This document shows, one piece after another, positions 8,993 to 16,816 of a stretch of 24,002 nucleotides of DNA. The notes beneath the pieces were generated by a model. It was not told the origin of the DNA. It did no database searches and saw only the letters and a program-made list of their open reading frames with translations. A program made the translations under genes and the position numbers. Within the stretch, counting starts at the first letter, position 1; each line of letters opens with the position of its first letter. The DNA comes from CAZEIW01 sp964512305 (GTDB lineage Bacteria; Pseudomonadota; Gammaproteobacteria; Burkholderiales; Burkholderiaceae_F): assembly GCA_964512305.1 (NCBI GenBank), contig CAZEIW010000114.1, positions 1-24,002 of the forward strand. Direction: 5' to 3'.

Positions 8993-11005
8993 TCACCTCT
9001 CCAGAAAGATGTACTCGTGTTGCATGTCGCGCAACGTTAGAGTGCGTTTGCTGCCGCTGGTGCCGGCAACGTATTCAAAGCCATTCATGCCAGGTACTGT
9101 TGTAATGAACGATGTTGTCCCATCGGGATTGGTTCGCGACCCGACCTCGCTCTGGAAGACGCCCATATCGAACACAAGTCTTCCAGCGCTCCGGGCAACA
9201 TTGATTGTTCCTAACGCCGAGTTGACGTACCGGGCGGCAAGCGCCTCGGCGGCTTTCGCTTCTGCAGGAACAGTGAGCAGTCGCCGTTCAGCGGCCATGT
9301 ACTCGTAGAACGCCTTGGATCGCGCCTCGATCAGCGCATCGGCTTCCGGCCTGCCATCGAAGAGCACTTCGAGTAGTTTGCGTCGGAATACGTCGCGAAT
9401 TTGCCAACCCGGATTTGCATTGGTGAGAACAACGGCGCCCACGCCGTACTCGGGCAGCCAGATCATGTCGCTGTGGAAGCCGATCATGTCCCCGCCGTGA
9501 TGGACGACCCGCGTGCCGTAGACGCGGTCGACCTCCAGGGCCATTCCATAGGTGACGTCCGTCGACACGACCACCTGCGGCGCCAGGCGCTCGAGCAGCA
9601 GACTGCGGTCGATGAAGCGCGTTCCGTCGGGAAGCCTTCCTTGCGTCAGTTCCATCGCCACATACTTCAGCATGTCGTCAACTGAACTCCAGACGCCGCC
9701 AGCGGGACGCATTGGAACCACAGAGTAGTTGGCACGGGCATCGGCCAGGGTCATGTGGCCGTCCACGTCGGGTGCATGCGGTACGGCAACATTCCCTTGC
9801 TGTGCCAGTGCAAAATCCATCGTCGTATCACGCATGCCAAGCGGGTCGAACACGTAGATCTGCATGGCTTTGTCGAAGGCGGCACCGGACTCCATGTCCG
9901 GATAGACAAGTCGCCCGCCAATGTAGCCGGCGGCGGCAGCCATTGCGTTCGAGTACTGGAACAACTCGCCAAAGCCGCTCGTCGGCTGCATGGTCCCCAG
10001 CAGGGTGATGACTTTGTCCGGAGTCAGCTCGTGGAAATTGAGCAGCCACTCCAGGTCCTGGCGCGGCATGCCGGTGCAAGCGCAGATCAGGTGCTTCACG
10101 AGGACTTGGCGCGTCGTCTGCGCGTCCCCCAGCTTGAAGCCGGGGAACACGCTGACGACCGGCGAATCCCAGGAGACTCGCTTCTCTTCCACGAGTTTGG
10201 CCAGCATGAGCGTGACCAAGGCCTTGGTGTTGGAGGCGACCATGTAACGGGTCTTCCCGTCGGGCGGCGAGGGCTTGCCCATCTCGCGCACGCCGAACCC
10301 ACCTGAAAAGACAACGTGGCCGTCTTGATACAGGCCGACAGACACGCCGGGCACGCCTGTCAGCTCCATTGCTTTGATGACAAAGCGGTTCAGCTCCGCA
10401 ATGCGATCCGCATCCAGCGTATGCGCCTCGCGATTTGCAAACGACTCGCGCTCGTACCCCTTCGGCAGAAACTTCCCAAAGATCAGGTTGATCTGGGAGC
10501 CGCGCTTCTCTTCAACGGCCTGGTCGAGATCAGAAATAGTGATCGTCCAGATGTTGTTGGCGCGGCGCACATCTACCTCGACGTCGCGCTTTTCGTTTGG
10601 GGAAGTCCGGTACGAATATGTCTTGCGGTCCGTCCATCCCTCCCGCTCTGCGACCGGCGTTACAGACTCTAGCGGCCACCGCGCATCGGGCTTATACGAT
10701 TTCCATGCAGAGGCGATGGCCTCGTCCGCCGTGGCATCTTCGAGGTCGAAGATCACCACGAAGGAGCCACCTTCGGGCGCCTCCAGGATGGTTTCGTTTC
10801 CCCGCGCACTGACGGCCCAGCCAGCTGGCACCACGAAGGCGTTGCCAGCGGTGGTCTTCCATGACACGTCGGAGGTCGGACGTTCAACCTTGGCCGACGC
10901 GACGCCGCCCTTGGTCGCGGGGGCAGTCGGCGTCGAGCTGCATGCCACGAGTCCGGCGAGTATCGAGAAAACCGCAAAGGCCGCAACCGTTCCGAAAGTC
11001 TTCAT
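8993..11005 (-). CDS. Lipoprotein serine hydrolase (class C beta-lactamase / penicillin-binding-protein fold)
   Basis: A 670-residue envelope protein. An N-terminal signal with lipobox L19-V20-A21-C22 (GLVACSS) predicts lipid attachment. Residues about 45-185 form a separate beta-rich domain of unknown role. From about 200 comes the beta-lactamase-like hydrolase with S258-N-T-K261 (SxxK nucleophile motif), Y351-S-N353 (YxN) and H503-G-G505 in place of KTG. A C-terminal domain of about 130 residues follows. Such proteins are usually esterases or peptidases rather than true beta-lactamases; the substrate here is unknown. The ATG at 11005 was chosen because it directly begins the signal peptide and has GGAG upstream; a longer frame to 11062 is possible. 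GC is about 58% in two sampled lines, against about 68-78% in sampled lines of neighbouring genes, which suggests transfer. Confidence 0.93.
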   Translation of the reverse strand: MKTFGTVAAFAVFSILAGLVACSSTPTAPATKGGVASAKVERPTSDVSWKTTAGNAFVVPAGWAVSARGNETILEAPEGGSFVVIFDLEDATADEAIASAWKSYKPDARWPLESVTPVAEREGWTDRKTYSYRTSPNEKRDVEVDVRRANNIWTITISDLDQAVEEKRGSQINLIFGKFLPKGYERESFANREAHTLDADRIAELNRFVIKAMELTGVPGVSVGLYQDGHVVFSGGFGVREMGKPSPPDGKTRYMVASNTKALVTLMLAKLVEEKRVSWDSPVVSVFPGFKLGDAQTTRQVLVKHLICACTGMPRQDLEWLLNFHELTPDKVITLLGTMQPTSGFGELFQYSNAMAAAAGYIGGRLVYPDMESGAAFDKAMQIYVFDPLGMRDTTMDFALAQQGNVAVPHAPDVDGHMTLADARANYSVVPMRPAGGVWSSVDDMLKYVAMELTQGRLPDGTRFIDRSLLLERLAPQVVVSTDVTYGMALEVDRVYGTRVVHHGGDMIGFHSDMIWLPEYGVGAVVLTNANPGWQIRDVFRRKLLEVLFDGRPEADALIEARSKAFYEYMAAERRLLTVPAEAKAAEALAARYVNSALGTINVARSAGRLVFDMGVFQSEVGSRTNPDGTTSFITTVPGMNGFEYVAGTSGSKRTLTLRDMQHEYIFLER

Positions 11006-11231
11006 GACTGGGACTCCGGATTGTCGTGTTCGTCCTGCAGGATACGCGCGGGGCCGTGGCACCCTACGGTCAACAGCGCCGGGGCTTCGGGCGCAATGTG
11101 AATCAAGAGCGAGTTTCGATTACCGATCGATCGAGGTTCGCAAAAGCGGCCGGCGAGTGACAGGCATCAAGGCCTTGCGCATGGACGGGACTACAAATGC
11201 AGGGTCTGAGGGTTCGCATCGGAGCGCATCA

Positions 11232-14021
11232 GTGAACCGGCCAAAGTTGATCTATACGTTCGCCGAGGGCGACGCCAGCGACAAGATCCTGTTGGGTGGC
11301 AAGGGGGCGGGCCTGTGCGCGATGACGCAGATGGGACTCAATGTCCCGCCCGGATTCGTCATTACGACCGAGGCGTGCCTGAGCTACCTCGACGGCAATC
11401 GGTTCCCCGAGGGACTCATGGATGACGTCCGTGCGCATGTCGCCGAGATCGAGCGCCGCACCGGCAAGGGCTTCGGCAACCCCTCAAACCCGCTGCTGGT
11501 TTCCGTGCGCTCGGGCTCGGCGATGTCGATGCCGGGGATGATGGACACGATCCTCAACCTGGGGCTCAATCCCGCGACCTTGAATGGGCTGATCCGGGCG
11601 ACGGACAACCCGCGATTCGCGTATGACGCGTGGCGGCGCTTCATCCAGCTCTTTGGCAAGATCGCGATGGGCATCGACGAGGAGATCTTCGATCGCGCGA
11701 TGCTCGCGACAAAGCAGCAAGTTGGCGCCGAGCAGGACGTGGACCTCGGCGCGGGGCAGCTGAAGGAGCTCGCCGAGCGGTTCCTGGTCCTCTATCGCGA
11801 GCAGACCGGGCATGCCTTTCCCGCCGATCCGTACGAGCAGCTCCAACGTTCGATCGAGGCCGTGTTCCGTTCCTGGAACGGCAAGCGCGCGGTGGACTAC
11901 CGACGGCAGTTCCGGATCACCAAGGACATGGCAAACGGCACGGCCGTCAATGTGGTGGCGATGGTATTCGGCAACCTGGGCGGAGACTCGGCGACCGGAG
12001 TCGGCTTCACCCGCAATCCGGCCACGGGCGAGAATGCCATGTACGGGGAGTACCTGACCAACGCGCAGGGAGAGGATGTCGTCGCCGGCATCCGCACGCC
12101 CAAGCCTCTCGACGAGATGGCGCGGGAGATGCCCGGGCTCCATCGCCAGCTGTTCGAGCTGCGCAACCGTCTGGAGACACACTACAAGGAAGTTCAGGAT
12201 TTCGAGTTCACGATCGAAAGGGGCCGCCTTTACTGTCTGCAGACGCGTAACGGGAAGATGAATACCCGTGCGATGGTGAGAACGTCGGTGGAGATGTTCG
12301 CGGACGGTCTCATATCGAAAGAGCGCGCGCTCATGCGGATCCCGCCCATGCTGCTCGAGCAGCTGCTGGTGCCCACGCTCGATCCCGCGCACAAGATCAA
12401 GCCATTGGCGCAGGGGCTCCCGGCGTCGCCCGGCGCCGCGTGCGGCCGGATCGTCTTCGACGCCGACACGGCCGAAGAGCGCAGCAAGGCCGGCGAGAAA
12501 GTGATCCTGGTGCGGGAGGAGACGAAGCCGGAGGACATCCATGGCTTCTTCGCCGCGCAGGCGATCCTTACCTCGCGCGGCGGCAAGACGTCGCACGCGG
12601 CGGTGGTCGCGCGCAGCATGGGCAAGCCGTGCGTCTCGGGGTGCGACGCGATCCGGATCGACGTGCACGAGCGCCGCGCCGAGGTCGGCGGCACGACGCT
12701 GCGCGAGGGCGATTTCATCACCGTCGACGGCACGACGGGCTGCGTCTATCCGGGGCAGATGTCGATGGTCGAGCCGGAGTTCTTCGCCGAGCTGGTGACG
12801 CTCCTGTCCTGGGCCGACGGGTCGGCGCGGCTCAAGGTGTTCGCCAACGCGGACACTCCCGCGGACGCTGCCCGCGCCCGCCAGTACGGCGCGACGGGCA
12901 TCGGACTTTGCCGTACCGAACGCATGTTCAACGATCCGCAGCGGCTGCACATCGTGCAGGAGATGATCCTCGCCGACTCGACCGAAGCACGCCGCGCGGC
13001 GCTCGAACGCCTGTTGCCGATGCAGCGCGACGACTTCAAGGGCATCTTCAAGGCGATGGCGGGACTGCCCGTGACGATACGTCTGCTCGATCCGCCGATG
13101 CACGAGTTCCTGCCGACCGCCTCGCAGCTGGAATTCGAGATCAGCCATCTGCGCCATTTGCAGCGTGCCACGCGTTCCGTCGCGGAACTGCCGGACACGC
13201 TGAGGCTGCTCGATCCCGATTTTCCGCGCGAATACGTCGAAAGCCTGGGCAAGCTGCAGGACAGCCTGGTGCGCTACCGCCAATCGCAACGCGGCGACAC
13301 TCTTTTGCATCGCCGCGAGGCGATGCTCAAGAAAGTCCATCAGCTTGGCGAAGTGAATCCGATGCTGGGACACCGAGGAGTGCGGCTCGGCATCACGTAT
13401 CCGGAAATCTATGAAATGCAGATTCGTGCGATCCTCGAAGCCGCGGCGGAATGCGCGAAGGAGGGAATCGACACCCATCCGGAAATCATGGTCCCGCAGG
13501 TGTGCGACGCCGAGGAACTCAGGCGCGTCAGGGCGCTGGTCGATGCCGCCCGGGAAGCCGTCGAGGCGCGCCACGGCGTTGCGCTGCGCCTGAAGTTCGG
13601 CAGCATGATCGAAGTCGTGCGCGCGTGTTTGCGTGCCGCCAGCCTCGCGGAGGCGGCGGAGTTCTTCTCCTTCGGCACGAACGACCTGACGCAGGCGACG
13701 TTCTCGTTTTCCCGCGAGGATGCCGAGAACAAGTTCCTGCCGCAGTATGTCGAAGCCGGCATCCTTGCGCAGAACCCGTTCGAAGTGCTCGACGTCGAGG
13801 GCGTCGGCCAGCTGATGAAGCTCGCAGTGGAGCGGGGGCGGGAGAAGCGGCCCGGACTCGTCGTCGGCATCTGCGGCGAGCACGGGGGACAGCCCGACTC
13901 GATCCGCTTCTGCCACGACGCGGGGCTCGACTACGTTTCCTGTTCCGCGCCGCGCGTACCGATCGCACGGCTCGCCGCGGCCCAGGCAAAGCTGCGGGAA
14001 AAGGAAACCCACGCGGCCTGA
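11232..14021 (+). CDS. ppdK: Pyruvate, phosphate dikinase
   Basis: This cytosolic enzyme interconverts pyruvate + ATP + Pi and phosphoenolpyruvate + AMP + PPi. The N-terminal ATP-grasp domain has LLGGKGAGL and SVRSGSAMSMPGMMDT. The swivelling domain has GGKTSHAAVVAR with phospho-accepting H455. The C-terminal TIM barrel has R561 (LCRTERMF), R617 (RLLDPPMHEF), E794, N817-D818 (GTNDLTQ) and C881 (GICGEHGG). Starting at GTG 11232, H455, R561 and R617 fall on the same numbers as in the Clostridium symbiosum enzyme. This supports that start, as does GGAG seven bases upstream; ATG 11181 is the alternative. Later residues are shifted by 49-50, so an insert of about 49 residues lies between R617 and E794. 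The length is 929 residues against about 875 for that reference. The role is probably gluconeogenic. Confidence 0.96.
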   Translation: MNRPKLIYTFAEGDASDKILLGGKGAGLCAMTQMGLNVPPGFVITTEACLSYLDGNRFPEGLMDDVRAHVAEIERRTGKGFGNPSNPLLVSVRSGSAMSMPGMMDTILNLGLNPATLNGLIRATDNPRFAYDAWRRFIQLFGKIAMGIDEEIFDRAMLATKQQVGAEQDVDLGAGQLKELAERFLVLYREQTGHAFPADPYEQLQRSIEAVFRSWNGKRAVDYRRQFRITKDMANGTAVNVVAMVFGNLGGDSATGVGFTRNPATGENAMYGEYLTNAQGEDVVAGIRTPKPLDEMAREMPGLHRQLFELRNRLETHYKEVQDFEFTIERGRLYCLQTRNGKMNTRAMVRTSVEMFADGLISKERALMRIPPMLLEQLLVPTLDPAHKIKPLAQGLPASPGAACGRIVFDADTAEERSKAGEKVILVREETKPEDIHGFFAAQAILTSRGGKTSHAAVVARSMGKPCVSGCDAIRIDVHERRAEVGGTTLREGDFITVDGTTGCVYPGQMSMVEPEFFAELVTLLSWADGSARLKVFANADTPADAARARQYGATGIGLCRTERMFNDPQRLHIVQEMILADSTEARRAALERLLPMQRDDFKGIFKAMAGLPVTIRLLDPPMHEFLPTASQLEFEISHLRHLQRATRSVAELPDTLRLLDPDFPREYVESLGKLQDSLVRYRQSQRGDTLLHRREAMLKKVHQLGEVNPMLGHRGVRLGITYPEIYEMQIRAILEAAAECAKEGIDTHPEIMVPQVCDAEELRRVRALVDAAREAVEARHGVALRLKFGSMIEVVRACLRAASLAEAAEFFSFGTNDLTQATFSFSREDAENKFLPQYVEAGILAQNPFEVLDVEGVGQLMKLAVERGREKRPGLVVGICGEHGGQPDSIRFCHDAGLDYVSCSAPRVPIARLAAAQAKLREKETHAA

Positions 14022-14069
14022 GCGGCGACGCGCGCTCGCGACCGAAGCCCGGCGGCTTGCCGTGATCGC

Positions 14070-14102
14070 GGCCGGACCTCTCCGACTTCGGAGGGACCGG
14101 CC
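14070..14102. terminator. Bidirectional terminator-like hairpin between convergent genes
   Basis: ggccgg (14070-14075) pairs with ccggcc (14097-14102), and tccg (14081-14084) with cgga (14089-14092), around a 4-nt loop with small internal mismatches. It sits between the convergent ppdK and the minus-strand gene ending at 14118. Confidence 0.5.
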
Positions 14103-14117
14103 CAGGGGCGTCTTGGC

Positions 14118-14483
14118 TCAGAACCGCAAGCGTATTCCGATGGCGGCGTTTCGGCCGACCAGCGATCCCTCGAAGACAAGGCCCGGCCACTGCAGCCATG
14201 GGCGGTACCGGGACGGGAGCAGGTCGACCACCAGCGGCGCGGTGATGATCGCGCCGATGAAAACCGAGTTCACATAACCCAGGCCCGGGTGCTTGCCGAG
14301 CAGCGGATTCGTCTCGTAGAAGTCTTGCGGGTGCGTCGCAATGTAGCGTGTCTGCAGCCAGTCGACGACCTGGAATGACGACCAGGCGATCTGCCGGTTG
14401 ACGTCGCCTTTGGACCACTCATCCCCGGCGATCGCTTTGGATGCGGGCAGCAGCAGCAGCAAGCAAAGCAGACCGGCTTTCAT
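14118..14483 (-). CDS. Small exported/membrane protein, function unknown
   Basis: A 121-residue protein with an N-terminal signal peptide (KAGLLCLLLLLPASKAIA, likely cleaved after A19). The mature part holds VVDWLQTRYIATHP, YETNPLLGKHPGLGYVNS, one or two hydrophobic segments (about 72-90), and an RNAAIGIRLRF end. The D-W-x2-T and E-x-N-P-x-L-G-x-H-P pattern resembles small hypothetical proteins I recall from proteobacteria and phages, with no known function. The ATG at 14483 was chosen over an upstream in-frame one because it opens the signal peptide and has GAGG upstream. It follows the 64-residue gene by 41 bp, so the two are probably co-transcribed. Confidence 0.75.
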   Translation of the reverse strand: MKAGLLCLLLLLPASKAIAGDEWSKGDVNRQIAWSSFQVVDWLQTRYIATHPQDFYETNPLLGKHPGLGYVNSVFIGAIITAPLVVDLLPSRYRPWLQWPGLVFEGSLVGRNAAIGIRLRF

Positions 14484-14524
14484 AAGGCCCGCACCTCTTT
14501 CGGCTTGCCGCCGCACGAGTCAGC

Positions 14525-14719
14525 CTACTCGGTTTGGAGCACCATTTCCGAAGCGCGGAGCAGCCGCTTGATCGCCTCGTCCAGTTGACGCGCGACAAGG
14601 GCCAGGTCCTCGTAGCGCTGAGTCGAGCGCACTTCACGAAATTCGCGCGTCCAGTCTTCTTGCGCCGCGACGAGCTCGTCGTGGGCGAGACGCAATTGTT
14701 CGCGAGTGGTCGCGTTCAT
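14525..14719 (-). CDS. Small helical protein, function unknown
   Basis: A 64-residue, highly charged, probably all-helical protein with coiled-coil-like spacing (LRLAHDELVAAQEDW, LALVARQLDEAIKRLLRAS). No family is recognised. The ATG is preceded by GAGGTG four bases upstream, a strong ribosome-binding site, which is the best sign that it is a real gene. It has no signal peptide and is likely cytosolic. It probably leads a two-gene unit with the exported protein downstream. Confidence 0.6.
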   Translation of the reverse strand: MNATTREQLRLAHDELVAAQEDWTREFREVRSTQRYEDLALVARQLDEAIKRLLRASEMVLQTE

Positions 14720-14848
14720 CTGGCACCTCGGCAGGCGCGCCGTTCAGCGCACCCTGTTTCACCCTACGCCGGCGACGCTCGTGCGCATTGACGACACGCA
14801 ACGGGGCAGCTAGGGAAATGCGATGCAGTTCACATGCCCTCACCCCCG

Positions 14849-14874
14849 CCCCTCTCCCGCAAGCGGGAGAGGGG
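14849..14874. repeat. Dispersed palindrome, copy 2
   Basis: A perfect 12-bp stem (cccctctcccgc / gcgggagagggg) around a 2-nt aa centre. It is the same family as the element after acetyl-CoA synthetase at 5602-5636, and 15 bp from the next copy. Confidence 0.85.
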
Positions 14875-14889
14875 AGCGAGAGCAGGATG

Positions 14890-14913
14890 CCCTCTCCCGC
14901 AAGCGGGAGAGGG
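14890..14913. repeat. Dispersed palindrome, copy 3
   Basis: A perfect 11-bp stem around the same aa centre, nearly identical to copy 2. The 3' flank ggggagcaagag matches the copy at 5602-5636. It lies 25 bp beyond the stop of the minus-strand GST gene, so it may serve as its terminator. Confidence 0.85.
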
Positions 14914-14937
14914 GAGCAAGAGAAGGCGTCGGTGGGT

Positions 14938-15597
14938 TCAGCTCGCGGGCGGCGCATGCCGCTCGAAGACGGCAAGTTGGGCGGCAAGTGCACGGCCGAA
15001 CGCCGGGCGGGCCTCGCAGCGCGCGAGGTAGGTCGCGAGCGCCGGGAATCCGGCGACGAGCCCCGTGTGCCTCGGGATCCGCAGCACCGTGGCCATCAGC
15101 AGGTCCCCGGCGGTGAACCGGCCCTCGAGGTACTCGCGGCCGTGGAGCGCCTTGGCGAGATCGGCCAGGCGCGCGGTCGCGCGCTCCAGCAGCACCGGGC
15201 GGCGTTCCACGGCCCACGCCTCGTCGGCATAGAAGAGGTCGAGCTCCGTCAGGGCCTGGACCCGCGGTTCGATCGAGTTCAGCGCGGCGAACATCCACGT
15301 GTGCGTGCGCGCGCGTCCGCGCGCATCGGCCGGCATCAGCGCGTCGGACCGCTCGGCGATCTGCAGCACGATCGCCCCCGATTCGAAGAGCTCGAGCTCG
15401 CCGTCGACGTATGCCGGCACCTGGCCGAACGGCTGCAGCGCACGGTACCCGGCGGATCGCTGCTCGTCGGGACCGATCAGCAGCTCTTCATACGGCAGCC
15501 CCGCTTCCTCTAACGCCCAACGCACCCGCAGGTCTCGAACGAGCCCTTGAGCGAACGGCGGCGCCCAGCGAAACGCGCTGACCCGGATCGTGTTCAC
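14938..15597 (-). CDS. Glutathione S-transferase family protein
   Basis: A cytosolic protein of 219 residues, the normal GST length. The N-terminal thioredoxin-like domain has RWALEEAGLPYEELLI, then FGQVPAYVDGELELFESGAIVLQIAE. This carries the cis-proline (VPA) and the ES glutathione-binding pair typical of GSTs. The all-helical C-terminal domain includes EYLEGRFTAGDLLMATVLR, the GST N-capping-box region. GTG 15597 is the chosen start because GGAGG lies five bases upstream; an in-frame ATG further up (15654) has no such site and adds a non-homologous stretch. The substrate cannot be inferred. It is divergent from the lactonase gene, sharing a 185-bp intergenic region. Confidence 0.9.
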   Translation of the reverse strand: MNTIRVSAFRWAPPFAQGLVRDLRVRWALEEAGLPYEELLIGPDEQRSAGYRALQPFGQVPAYVDGELELFESGAIVLQIAERSDALMPADARGRARTHTWMFAALNSIEPRVQALTELDLFYADEAWAVERRPVLLERATARLADLAKALHGREYLEGRFTAGDLLMATVLRIPRHTGLVAGFPALATYLARCEARPAFGRALAAQLAVFERHAPPAS

Positions 15598-15714
15598 GGC
15601 ACCCTCCCATTTCCCCGGCGGAGTTCTTGTTTCCGACACCCGCGTCGGCGTCATCGAGTCCGCTGCACGAGATGATGCGCCGGACCGTGCCGCGCGTGAC
15701 TCCGTAGCGCATAC

Positions 15715-15766
15715 TTGCGCAAAACAAATTATGACGGCGCAAAGAGGGTTATTCCCATCACGTCAT
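15715..15766. promoter_or_regulatory. Candidate operator region in the GST/lactonase divergent gap
   Basis: Two interleaved inverted repeats occur here: TTGCGC (15715-15720) with GCGCAA (15737-15742), and ATGACG (15731-15736) with CGTCAT (15761-15766). They surround an unusually AT-rich patch (aaaacaaattatga). Such a region could control the catabolic cluster that starts at 15783. No regulator gene is in the window, so this is inference from pattern only. Confidence 0.35.
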
Positions 15767-15782
15767 CGGGGAGGGTTGCGCG

Positions 15783-16706
15783 ATGCTGACCGGCGCGTTC
15801 GAAGTGATCGACAAGCGCTTCAGGCGCTACGCGCCGGCCAACGTTCACCTGGAGAAGCTCGCCTCCGGGTGCCGCTGGGCCGAGGGTCCGGCGTATTTCG
15901 CGGCCGGGCGCTACCTGGTCTGGTCGGACATTCCGAACGACCGCATCATGCGCTGGGACGAGACCGACGGCAGCGTCTCGGTCTTCCGGGCGCCGTCGCT
16001 GAACACGAACGGGCACACGGTCGACCGGGAGGGGCGGCTCGTTTCCTGCGAGCACCGCGGGCGCTGCGTGTCCCGCACCGAGCACGACGGCAGCCGCACG
16101 GTTCTCGCGTCGCACCATGAGGGCCGACGCTTGAATTCGCCGAACGACGTGGTCGTCAAGTCCGACGGATCGGTCTGGTTCAGCGACCCCACCTACGGCA
16201 TCGACGGCGACTACGAGGGCGACGCGGCGCCGTCGGAGATCGGTGCCAGCCGCGTCTATCGGATCGATCCGTCGAGCGGCGCCGTCACCGCGGTGGCGAC
16301 CGATTTCGTCCAGCCCAATGGGCTGGCGTTCTCTCCGGACGAACGGCTGCTCTACATCGCCGACACCGGCGCGACCCACCGCGAAGGCGGCCCGAAGCAC
16401 ATCCGCCGGTTCTCGGTTTCGAGCGATGGAAGAACGCTTGGTGGCGGCGAGGTCTTTGCCGAATGCACCGTTGGCTTATTCGATGGCTTCCGGATCGATA
16501 TCGATAGCAATATCTGGACGAGCGCCGGCGATGGCGTGCATTGCTACACGCCCGACGGGTCGCTGATCGGAAAAATCCTGGTGCCGGAGGTCGTCGCGAA
16601 CGTCTGCTTCGGTGCTGCGAAGCGCAATCGCCTGTTCATCTGCGCGACGACCTCGCTCTACTCGGTCTACGTCAACACGCGGGGGACACAGCGGCCGGCG
16701 CGCTGA
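15783..16706 (+). CDS. SMP-30/gluconolactonase family sugar lactonase
   Basis: A 307-residue six-bladed beta-propeller protein that should hydrolyse a sugar-acid lactone with a divalent metal. The expected active-site positions are visible. E34 (AEGP), N179 (QPNGLAFS) and D234 (LFDGFRID) match the three metal ligands of SMP-30, and N121 (NSPNDV) matches the substrate-contacting Asn. GGGAGG eight to ten bases before the ATG supports the start. There is no signal peptide, so it is cytosolic. It opens the inositol-type cluster, 110 bp ahead of iolD. A lactone is not an intermediate of the standard inositol route, so its substrate is open: perhaps a product of one of the cluster dehydrogenases acting on a pyranose. 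Confidence 0.9.
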   Translation: MLTGAFEVIDKRFRRYAPANVHLEKLASGCRWAEGPAYFAAGRYLVWSDIPNDRIMRWDETDGSVSVFRAPSLNTNGHTVDREGRLVSCEHRGRCVSRTEHDGSRTVLASHHEGRRLNSPNDVVVKSDGSVWFSDPTYGIDGDYEGDAAPSEIGASRVYRIDPSSGAVTAVATDFVQPNGLAFSPDERLLYIADTGATHREGGPKHIRRFSVSSDGRTLGGGEVFAECTVGLFDGFRIDIDSNIWTSAGDGVHCYTPDGSLIGKILVPEVVANVCFGAAKRNRLFICATTSLYSVYVNTRGTQRPAR

Positions 16707-16816
16707 CGCCTCGCGTTTGCGGTACCGCGGCGCGGCGAGGTCCGGCGTTGAAGCTGCAATAGAATCCGCTGCTCCGCGAGGGCCGGAACCGCGTCTCTGG
16801 TCAGAGGGGAGGCTCA

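Noticed and set aside
8931..9308. A complete 125-residue plus-strand gene starting with the GIY-YIG motif
   Set aside because: After residue 19 the frame is simply the antisense of the serine hydrolase and lacks every later GIY-YIG motif.
11006..11231. A duplicated tRNA-Ser 3' end (attachment site) at the far side of the suspected insertion
   Set aside because: I looked for a copy of the T-arm/acceptor end in this gap and found none. No integrase is present either, so a classical integrative island is not supported.
10374..11231. An N-terminal extension of pyruvate, phosphate dikinase in the same frame
   Set aside because: The upstream part is antisense to the serine hydrolase, and the family N-terminus begins at the GTG at 11232.
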